Part shown: in pieces, positions 1 to 6,303 of the stretch
Numbering within the stretch: position 1 is the stretch's first letter
Layout of the letters: each line of letters starts with the position of its first letter
NCBI GenBank assembly: GCA_020216745.1
Contig: JAIWNQ010000158.1
Coordinates: 1 to 10,000, forward strand
DNA from: Candidatus Hydrogenedens sp.
GTDB lineage: Bacteria; Hydrogenedentota; Hydrogenedentia; Hydrogenedentales; Hydrogenedentaceae
Direction: 5' to 3'
DNA: 10,000 bases
Translations under genes and position numbers: made by a program
The notes under the pieces: model-generated
Database searches by the model: none
What the model was told of the DNA's origin: nothing
The model's input: only the letters and a program-made list of their open reading frames with translations

Positions 1-181
1 CAGTAAAGATAGAATGGGGTAAATAGATACATCATTATTAATTCTGAATCTACCTTGTTATATGCATTTCAAAAAATTCATATTATGGGCAGACACATAG
101 ATCTTCTATTACATAAGACTCCTGAGTCTGTCCCCTCTGGATGATTACTCACAGGTAGGAGTGCCTATACTACATTTTAAC
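1..181. other. Intergenic end of window, nothing recognised
   Basis: No gene, RNA or mobile-element signature is visible here. There is a short inverted repeat AGACTC-CT-GAGTCT (116-129) with a loop too small to be a stable hairpin. The next gene downstream lies outside the window. Confidence 0.5.
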
Positions 182-200
182 CACAAGCACGATGCTTGTG
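182..200 (-). terminator. Hairpin after the last gene, likely transcription terminator
   Basis: CACAAGCA-CGA-TGCTTGTG is a perfect 8-bp stem with a 3-nt loop, lying 9-10 nt past the TAA of the 1203-aa gene. On the minus strand it is followed by GTTAAAATG, a weak U-tract. On the plus strand it is followed by TTACTCTTTTT, so it could also stop transcription coming the other way. The hairpin is clear; efficiency on the minus strand is uncertain. Confidence 0.6.
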
Positions 201-209
201 TTACTCTTT

Positions 210-3200
210 TTATCTCAGCCTGTGCATACTACTCATAAAAACTATCAGCATACCAAACAGAATAACATCTAAAATGTATTTCCACCATATATTATCGCTG
301 TCCATCGACTTACCACAGCCAGAACAACCGCAACCTTGTTTAGTCTCCGTCGGCGTCTCCGTACTCCCTTCGTCTTCTTTCGGCTGAATCGAACCTTCTC
401 CTTCCTGACCTGCTATTCCCGCCTCGGACTTGCTAATGTTTCCGTCGCTGTTTGTATCTACTTGATTGAATACCTCCTGCGTCAAGCCCGGATATTTACT
501 CTTGGCTTCTTCCCAATCCACATAACTGTCTCCGTTTATATCAAGGGTCGCAAAGTTATTAACAAGCACAGTCGTAAACATCTCTAAAGTGGCTCCCGCA
601 CTTACAAAGACTTTTACTTCTGCCCCCACATTTAGAACGGAACCTTCAGGAGGTTCTGTACGAATTACTTTATCTTTTTCTATTTCTAAACTGTATTCAT
701 CTACACGAATGGGGTTATATCCTGCAGAGGTTAACCATACTGAAGATTCATCCCATGTGGAACCTGCCAACAATTTTATAGGTGGGGTTATATTTATAGA
801 CCCATCTTTTGTAGTAACATTAGTATACCACGACAGGTCATCTCCATATTGTCCTTTAAGTCGTACATCTCTCAAAAAAATTGGATATGTAACTAATGTA
901 TCTGTATTATTTTGTTGTGGTACTTTAAATATAACTTCCATAACCCTTTCTTGAGAATCCTTAGTAAGTACCTGTCCATTACTAATTGACACTTTAAGAT
1001 AACCTAATCCCGATTCCATATTTTTCTGAAAATCTACTGTATAATCTTCTAAGTTTAGGCCATGGAATAAAAGTGAATTATCAAAAATCATAGCCAATTC
1101 CATTCCAGCAAAACCTTTAAGAGTACTAAGTCGTATATATACTTTGTAAAGGGCATCATTTGATTTTTCGTTCACAGGTCCTTCACTCTCAATATCAACC
1201 ACAATATTTTTTGAATATTGTTTGGGAGCATTATCTTTTCCTGGATTTAACGATAAACCAGATAAGAATCTCATCAGTAGGGATGCATCAGCACAGTCCA
1301 ATATTCCATCACCATTTAAATCTCCACGACTTAAATCACAGTTTAAATCTTGAATATCGGTTTTCCTTACTACTTTACGCAGGAGAAGGTTTATATCTCC
1401 ACCTGTAACCTTAGCATCTCCATCTATATCTCCAAATAGACAATATTCATTAATATTACAATCCCCCGTGTTTGCTAAATCATAATTAATAAGAGTAAGT
1501 CCGTCATTTTGAATAGTAACGGGTAAATCTACTGCATTAGCATCTTCTAATGATGCAGATAAAACTTTTACCTCTGGTGTAACATAACATTGCCCTATTA
1601 ATCCCGTTTTTTTGACACTAAATAAAACATCATATAAACGACCTTGTGAATAAAAAATACTGGGGTCCCCTTTATTATCATAAGTCTTACAGGAAGTAAC
1701 TTTAATAATATTTGTTGCTGATTTTAAGTTGGGTGGTAAAGTAAGTAGATTTTTAACAATTACAGATGTTTCCACTCCCATAGGTTCAAGGAAACTGTCA
1801 TCAAACTGTATATCCATATCTACGCTATCAATAGATATCTGATTAGTACCCTCAATAATAATTGGAATGCGTATTGTCTCACCATCATAACGAATAGACC
1901 ATGAGGTTTTAGGTATTCGTATCTTTACTTTTCCTTGTTCCACAAGAACGGGTTCGGAGGGTTCACTTCTATTCCCTTCCGTATCTTGAGCATAAATTCT
2001 ATAGTAATAATCAGAATTATCTGAAGTATTAACTACATCACGATAACTTGTCTGTTTAATTAATTGTTGATTTACCTCTACCCACGCACCTGTTCCTCCC
2101 ATTCTGCGTTCTAATATATACCCACCTAAATTATATTCCAGGTTAGCATCCCAAATTAAATAAATAAAACCTTTGCCTGAATATGCTTTTAACCCTTTTG
2201 GAGTAGAGATTTTTTTAATATTTGGGTCTGGACCTTTGCTTACTGTTAAAATAACTGTTGTAGTATTCAAAACCTGGCTACCTCCCACCGGAGATTGAGC
2301 TATGACTGTTCCGTTCGGAGAAATATCGTTATATTGCTCATAAATAAAAATGTTATCCTCATAAAAGCCTTGATTTATTATCTCTACGCGGGCAGATTCT
2401 TTATCTAAGCCAATAACATTTGGAACCCTCAGATACTGCACCTGCTCGCAAAGACCTGATGAAACCCAGAAAGTAACCGTATCCGTAGTAATTGGTGTTC
2501 CCGGCAACTCCGACTGGCGTAGAACAACATCTTTAGGAATATAGTTATCGCATTCCTCGATGAACTGAACTTTTAGCCCCATATTGTTGAAAAATTTAAA
2601 CACATTTTCTTTTTTATTTCCGACAACCTCAGGCATTATTATGAAGCATTTACCTGTTGACACAAATAATTGGATAACGGAATTTTTGTTGACTTTTGAA
2701 TAAGCAATAGGAGATTGGGTAATAACTACATCTTTTGCATAATTATCAGAACATTTCCAGAATATTTTTATATTATAAAAACCTCTTTCGTATAATTTAT
2801 TTCTGGCTTCATCTATTGTATTGCCTGTTATAAAAGGAAGATACGCCTCTTCTCCGGGGTTTGAGATATTACCAACCCACCTTAAAAATGGATAACTACT
2901 TCCATCAACAATATCCCATACATTATTAAAATCCCATCCTGTATATGTATTTTTTTTCTTCATATCATTTGTATATTTTCCTGTACCCAGGGCACTCACC
3001 GTTGTTCGGGAGGTTTCCATATCCCAGAAAATATTGTTCCCTTTTCCATTATTTGTATATCCAACGGCACCACCACTAAAAGCAAGCCCTCTAACATAAC
3101 TATTATTATAACAATTAGTTATTATTCCCCGGTCATTTATTCCAATTAATCCGCCTACAAAATATATCCCAAAAAGAGATGAATCATAAACATAACTATC

Positions 3201-3821
3201 TTTAACTAACCCATTGTTTATACTCGTTAATCCTCCAACACCAATACCATATAAATTTAAATGCTCAAACGCGTCATTTATCATAGAACCGGAGACAAGA
3301 CACCTTTCTATAACGCCACCATTGTTATGATTAGCAACGATCCCGCCAACTCCACCACAGGCTCCTACAACCTGAATAGCACAATTTTTTAACCAACAGT
3401 TGATTATTTTTCCGCCTTCATTTTCTCCTGAAATCCCGCCTGCATATACATAACCTGAGATAAAAGCATTTTCTAAAATAAGATTTCTCACTTCTCCACC
3501 TTGTATATAACCGAATAATCCTAAATCAGGATCGGACTCCCTTTTAATAAAAAGCCCATTAATTGTCTTTCCATTTCCATTAAACTTACCTGTAAAAGGA
3601 TTTTCTTGATTACCAATAGGCTTAAATCCTAATCCCCCATCCATATTTTCTGTTGAGACTGCATCAATATCAGATAACAATATATACTCCGCATCTAAAG
3701 GATATTCTGGTTCTACACCTATTTTTACAAGGTCATTTAAACTACTTATTTGTATTTCAACCCCGAATATAAATGGAGAAATAGACAAAAACATTAATAA
3801 AAAAATATACTTATTCATCAT
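210..3821 (-). CDS. Large mosaic surface protein: GLUG, PASTA, FN3, cohesin-like, dockerin, EF-hand, Cys cluster, membrane anchor
   Basis: A 1203-aa exported protein, probably a multi-domain surface adhesin or scaffold; no catalytic motif seen. In order: signal peptide 1-20; N-terminal cap with DIDA and GFKPIG (about 21-90); about five GLUG-like rungs and closing cap (to 316, ending DFNNVW...YPFLRW); three PASTA-like repeats (about 325-392, 393-459, 463-531; motifs VIAQSPVGGSQV and LTVSKG); fibronectin type III (about 535-628, YYYRIYAQDTEGNRSEPSEP); cohesin-like beta domain (about 630-783); dockerin type I (about 796-857) with loops D798/D800/D802/D809 and D834/N836/D838/D842/D845; second cohesin-like domain (about 872-1012); a fourth PASTA-like unit (about 1014-1077); two EF-hands (D1094-E1105 and D1122-E1133); an acidic linker; GCGCSGCGKS (1163-1172); membrane helix about 1180-1198; tail RLR. 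It is the last gene of the run, 42 nt after the lipoprotein gene, ends in TAA and is followed by a hairpin. GLUG, PASTA, dockerin and EF-hand calls are firm; cohesin-like calls are weaker. The ligand is unknown. Confidence 0.88.
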   Translation of the reverse strand: MMNKYIFLLMFLSISPFIFGVEIQISSLNDLVKIGVEPEYPLDAEYILLSDIDAVSTENMDGGLGFKPIGNQENPFTGKFNGNGKTINGLFIKRESDPDLGLFGYIQGGEVRNLILENAFISGYVYAGGISGENEGGKIINCWLKNCAIQVVGACGGVGGIVANHNNGGVIERCLVSGSMINDAFEHLNLYGIGVGGLTSINNGLVKDSYVYDSSLFGIYFVGGLIGINDRGIITNCYNNSYVRGLAFSGGAVGYTNNGKGNNIFWDMETSRTTVSALGTGKYTNDMKKKNTYTGWDFNNVWDIVDGSSYPFLRWVGNISNPGEEAYLPFITGNTIDEARNKLYERGFYNIKIFWKCSDNYAKDVVITQSPIAYSKVNKNSVIQLFVSTGKCFIIMPEVVGNKKENVFKFFNNMGLKVQFIEECDNYIPKDVVLRQSELPGTPITTDTVTFWVSSGLCEQVQYLRVPNVIGLDKESARVEIINQGFYEDNIFIYEQYNDISPNGTVIAQSPVGGSQVLNTTTVILTVSKGPDPNIKKISTPKGLKAYSGKGFIYLIWDANLEYNLGGYILERRMGGTGAWVEVNQQLIKQTSYRDVVNTSDNSDYYYRIYAQDTEGNRSEPSEPVLVEQGKVKIRIPKTSWSIRYDGETIRIPIIIEGTNQISIDSVDMDIQFDDSFLEPMGVETSVIVKNLLTLPPNLKSATNIIKVTSCKTYDNKGDPSIFYSQGRLYDVLFSVKKTGLIGQCYVTPEVKVLSASLEDANAVDLPVTIQNDGLTLINYDLANTGDCNINEYCLFGDIDGDAKVTGGDINLLLRKVVRKTDIQDLNCDLSRGDLNGDGILDCADASLLMRFLSGLSLNPGKDNAPKQYSKNIVVDIESEGPVNEKSNDALYKVYIRLSTLKGFAGMELAMIFDNSLLFHGLNLEDYTVDFQKNMESGLGYLKVSISNGQVLTKDSQERVMEVIFKVPQQNNTDTLVTYPIFLRDVRLKGQYGDDLSWYTNVTTKDGSINITPPIKLLAGSTWDESSVWLTSAGYNPIRVDEYSLEIEKDKVIRTEPPEGSVLNVGAEVKVFVSAGATLEMFTTVLVNNFATLDINGDSYVDWEEAKSKYPGLTQEVFNQVDTNSDGNISKSEAGIAGQEGEGSIQPKEDEGSTETPTETKQGCGCSGCGKSMDSDNIWWKYILDVILFGMLIVFMSSMHRLR

Positions 3822-3825
3822 ATTT

Positions 3826-3832
3826 CTTCCTT
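3826..3832 (-). promoter_or_regulatory. Shine-Dalgarno AAGGAAG, favouring the second Met of the 1203-aa gene
   Basis: AAGGAAG ends 4 nt before the ATG at 3821 and 7 nt before the adjacent in-frame ATG at 3818. The 7-nt spacing matches the other genes here, so translation may start at the second Met (MNKYIFLLM), giving 1202 residues. The effect on the protein is trivial. Confidence 0.55.
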
Positions 3833-3863
3833 AAAATTAATTTGTTTTATATATATATTTCAT

Positions 3864-4286
3864 TTATCCTCTTAGGATTATTGTTTCTCTAAAAAAAGCA
3901 AAACACCCCTTTGTTGGGTCTACATCCGAATCTGGAGGATAAGTCCCTTGACTACCAGGATCTACTGTTAATTGTTTTGGAAATAAAACCTCGTCGAATT
4001 TATATTTTATATATTCTTTTTCACCTCTTTCCCACTCTATATACGGATGAATACAACTTGAAAAAATAGACGCATCTGTAGAAAATTTACCAATCAAATC
4101 AATCATATCATTACCACTTAACTTTACTATTTTTGATTCAACATTGACATCATTAAAACTCATAGTTATAAAAGTTGTATCTTTCCCGTCAACATAAGCC
4201 ATCCCGCTCCAATTTCTATGAAAGCTATAATCGGGAATAGAACTACATCCTGCAAAAACTGAAATTACTAAAACTGCCACACTCAT
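3864..4286 (-). CDS. Small putative lipoprotein of unknown function, with compromised signal peptide
   Basis: A 140-aa product from the first usable ATG (4286). I do not recognise the family. It begins with a hydrophobic stretch ending in a lipobox, VFAGC, with the lipidation Cys at residue 14 followed by Ser-Ser, which would suit an outer-membrane lipoprotein. As called, it lacks the Arg/Lys that a lipoprotein n-region needs. That charge lies in an in-frame extension starting at 4310 but cut by TAG at 4296-4298. Ribosome-binding signals are weak for both starts: AGAAAG just before 4310, and AGGGG 13 nt before 4286. The mature part is soluble-looking, with two further Cys (C78, C128) and a PGSQGTYPPDSDVDP stretch. 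The stop is TAA. It lies 136 nt after the 621-aa GLUG gene and 42 nt before the 1203-aa gene with no terminator between, so it is probably co-transcribed with the latter. It may be a recent pseudogene at its 5' end, or a real gene with a sequencing error. Confidence 0.6.
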   Translation of the reverse strand: MSVAVLVISVFAGCSSIPDYSFHRNWSGMAYVDGKDTTFITMSFNDVNVESKIVKLSGNDMIDLIGKFSTDASIFSSCIHPYIEWERGEKEYIKYKFDEVLFPKQLTVDPGSQGTYPPDSDVDPTKGCFAFFRETIILRG

Positions 4287-4295
4287 AACTAAAAA

Positions 4296-4310
4296 CTAAC
4301 CCCTATTCAT
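4296..4310 (-). other. In-frame upstream ATG followed by TAG: interrupted lipoprotein n-region
   Basis: On the minus strand ATG-AAT-AGG-GGT-TAG (M-N-R-G-stop) is in the same frame as the lipoprotein gene and 21 nt from its usable ATG at 4286. Reading through the TAG gives MNRG*FLVMSVAVLVISVFAGC, which is just what a lipoprotein signal peptide should look like (Arg n-region, hydrophobic core, lipobox Cys). So this is either a nonsense mutation, a sequencing error, or a four-codon leader feeding reinitiation at 4286. TAG ends two other genes here (4423, 8346), so reassignment of TAG is unlikely. Confidence 0.6.
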
Positions 4311-4346
4311 AATCTTTCTATTTATTTAACTGTTTGTTGTAATTAA

Positions 4347-4352
4347 ATTATA
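4347..4352 (-). promoter_or_regulatory. Possible -10 box (TATAAT) before the lipoprotein gene
   Basis: A perfect TATAAT lies at 4352-4347 on the minus strand, about 37 nt before the ATG at 4310. The matching -35 is poor (TTATGG at 18 bp), and the region is so AT-rich that chance -10 matches are expected. It could give the lipoprotein and the 1203-aa gene a second promoter within the 136-nt gap after the 621-aa gene. Confidence 0.3.
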
Positions 4353-4422
4353 TACCTTCATTAAATTTTACCATAAGTTTATTAAAAAACTTTTTAAATT
4401 TATATAAGACAATAGAATATAT

Positions 4423-6288
4423 CTAATACCATTCTTCTTTTTGGAATAGAAATGGGAATAATTTTTCGAGGAACTTTCGAATAAAGTCACCAATATTACT
4501 AAACAAACTTAAGACGAATATGATAACAAAGGTAACTAAAGCAACAATTCCGATAATTTGCCCTACATTCGGTTTATCAGGAACTACTTCTCCTTCATGG
4601 GCTTCTCCCTCCGTTGTCCCTTCTCCTTCATAGGCTTCTCCCTCCGTTGTCCCTTCTCCTTCATAGGCTTCTCCCTCCGTTGTCCCTTCTCCTTCATGGG
4701 CTTCTCCATCCGCTTCTCCCTCTATAAGGGGTGTTCCAGACCATTGAAGATATGGATATGTTTTCCCTTCTACAATACCCCATACTGTATTAAAATCCCA
4801 ATCTACGAAGGTCTCTTTTTTCTTCATCTCTGCTGTCGTCTTAGGTTCGCCCGCAACAGAGTTTATTTGGGATGATGTTTCTGTGTCCCAATAACATGAA
4901 ATTACACTGGTTTTCTCTAAATATCCAATAAAACCTCCAACAAAATTACTCTGCCCTTTTACGAATCCCACAGCATAGCAATTCTTTATTGTCCCACCGA
5001 AAGTTTGCCCTACAAATCCACCGATTCCTCCTAAACCATTAACAGCTCCTCCTAAAGTATTAACAGAACCGGTAGAATAACAGTCGTTTATATTTCCTAA
5101 ATTTCCTACGGAAAAGCCACCTGCATAATTTCCAGAACACTCAATGTTTGATTCAGAATAGCAATAAGAGATATTTGCACTATTTATAAAGCAAAATCCT
5201 CCAACACCTTCGTTCGCTTTCACTGTACCTTTACAATAACTATTTTCTATAAAACCTACTGCATTATAGTCAACAAAACCACTTATACATTCTTTTCCGG
5301 AAACATCTCCTTCAAAGTTACACCCTTTTATTTTACCCATACCTGCTTCTGGTGAGCCATTGAAACTTGCGAAACCACTTATATGGGTAGCATTTTCAGT
5401 GTTCTTAAATGTAGCCCTTGAATACGAATTTTCTATAGTACCACAATTTATATATACAAAGCCTCCGACTTCTGAATTATCCCCTTCTAAGTCCGTTCTA
5501 AAACTGATAACAGCGGTTGTAAAGCAATTGTTTATTTTATTATAATTTATAAATACAAAACCTCCTAATTCTTTTTTTCCGAAGATATTCCCGGAATAAT
5601 TGCAATTAGATATTGTACCTAAATTTGAATTTAAGAGAATAAAACCTCCAACCATCGTATTTCCATACACATTCCCGGAACAAGTGCTGTTTATAATCAC
5701 TCCCTCACCAAGATCTTCATTTCCACTATATACAACAAACCCACTCACGTAATCGCTACCACGAACTGTTGCACTTGATGTGCTGTTTTCTACTACCCCT
5801 GCATTGCTAACAATCATACCTCCAACACTTTCAATACCCGAAACGGAACCGGTTACATGACAGTTGGAAATTTTTCCTCTATTTAAAAATATAAATCCTG
5901 AAACGGCAGTTTTCCCTATGATGTCTACATTTTCCAAATATAAATTTTTTATTTCTACTCCAACATCAGAATTTGAAAAAGGTGCTGCAACATCTTCTTC
6001 ATCAGTTCTATTTATATATAAATTAGAAATTTTAAACCCTTTACCATCAAAACCACCTTTGAGTCTTTTTAATGGTTCAAAACCCTTGCCTTCATTCCAG
6101 TTTCGCGTAACACTGGCATCGATATCCTGAGTTAATTCATACTGTTCCTCCTGTGGAAAGTTTGGGTCATTCCCTATCTTTTGAAAATCTTCTACCGTAC
6201 TGATTTGTATTAATGCAGTTGCATTAAACGAATAGAAAATTACAATCATTAGAGAACAAAACACACACCATCTCATCTGAATTCTCAT
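4423..6288 (-). CDS. GLUG-motif surface protein with 11-residue EGE tandem-repeat stalk and C-terminal membrane anchor
   Basis: A 621-aa exported protein, probably a surface-displayed solenoid; no enzymatic motif seen. Signal peptide about 1-26, with Arg at 2 and 6 then a hydrophobic core. The N-terminal cap (about 27-90) includes YELTQDIDAS; the usual GF.PIG is degraded to GFEPLK. About eleven GLUG-like rungs follow (about 113-465), many with Cys at the same rung position (C143, C203, C229, C255, C323, C376, C403, C437, C465). The closing cap (465-516: CYWDTETSS, KTTAEM, DWDFNTVW, YPYLQW) matches its neighbours. The stalk at 523-567 contains three perfect-length EGEGTTEGEA(Y/H) units. A membrane helix spans about 576-597, followed by a 24-residue aromatic, Lys/Glu-containing tail ending KEEWY. 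Unlike its two relatives it has no Cys cluster before the anchor. It ends in TAG and starts 15 nt after the upstream paralogue, so it is translationally close and almost certainly co-transcribed. Closest visible relative is the 524-aa protein. Confidence 0.88.
   Translation of the reverse strand: MRIQMRWCVFCSLMIVIFYSFNATALIQISTVEDFQKIGNDPNFPQEEQYELTQDIDASVTRNWNEGKGFEPLKRLKGGFDGKGFKISNLYINRTDEEDVAAPFSNSDVGVEIKNLYLENVDIIGKTAVSGFIFLNRGKISNCHVTGSVSGIESVGGMIVSNAGVVENSTSSATVRGSDYVSGFVVYSGNEDLGEGVIINSTCSGNVYGNTMVGGFILLNSNLGTISNCNYSGNIFGKKELGGFVFINYNKINNCFTTAVISFRTDLEGDNSEVGGFVYINCGTIENSYSRATFKNTENATHISGFASFNGSPEAGMGKIKGCNFEGDVSGKECISGFVDYNAVGFIENSYCKGTVKANEGVGGFCFINSANISYCYSESNIECSGNYAGGFSVGNLGNINDCYSTGSVNTLGGAVNGLGGIGGFVGQTFGGTIKNCYAVGFVKGQSNFVGGFIGYLEKTSVISCYWDTETSSQINSVAGEPKTTAEMKKKETFVDWDFNTVWGIVEGKTYPYLQWSGTPLIEGEADGEAHEGEGTTEGEAYEGEGTTEGEAYEGEGTTEGEAHEGEVVPDKPNVGQIIGIVALVTFVIIFVLSLFSNIGDFIRKFLEKLFPFLFQKEEWY
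4588..4707. repeat. 33-bp in-frame tandem repeat (about 3.6 copies) encoding the acidic stalk
   Basis: Units at 4588-4620, 4621-4653 and 4654-4686 differ only at one T/C-type position (Tyr versus His codon); a partial fourth runs from 4687 to about 4707. Each unit encodes 11 residues of the type EGEGTTEGEAY. The near identity of the copies implies recent expansion by slippage or recombination. Because the unit is a multiple of three, copy-number change alters stalk length without breaking the frame. Confidence 0.92.
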
Positions 6289-6295
6289 AATTAAA

Positions 6296-6301
6296 CTCCT
6301 T
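6296..6301 (-). promoter_or_regulatory. Shine-Dalgarno AAGGAG for the 621-aa GLUG protein
   Basis: AAGGAG lies 7 nt before the ATG at 6288 and only 2 nt after the TAA (6304-6306) of the preceding gene. This tight arrangement supports co-transcription and confirms the start. Confidence 0.8.
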
Positions 6302-6303
6302 TT

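Noticed and set aside
1..37. Minus-strand frame starting MMYLFTPFYLY at the left edge
   Set aside because: Only 12 codons visible, no well-placed Shine-Dalgarno; cannot be distinguished from chance.
116..129. AGACTC-CT-GAGTCT as a second terminator hairpin
   Set aside because: The loop is only 2 nt and no T-run follows on either strand.
3864..4310. Genetic code in which TAG is read as an amino acid
   Set aside because: TAG terminates the 621-aa gene at 4423 and the glycosidase-like gene at 8346 at sensible protein ends, so a local mutation or error is simpler.
4382..4397. TTAAAAA-AC-TTTTTAA as a terminator after the 621-aa gene
   Set aside because: A stem with no G-C pairs would be too unstable; read-through to the lipoprotein gene is as likely.
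4588..4707. CRISPR-like array
   Set aside because: The repeats are contiguous without spacers and encode an in-frame protein stalk.
4558..4875. Plus-strand reading frame of 105 codons with a repeated FSFIGFSLRCP pattern
   Set aside because: It is the antisense reading of the 33-bp tandem repeat within the 621-aa gene; no ribosome-binding site and no independent coding signal.
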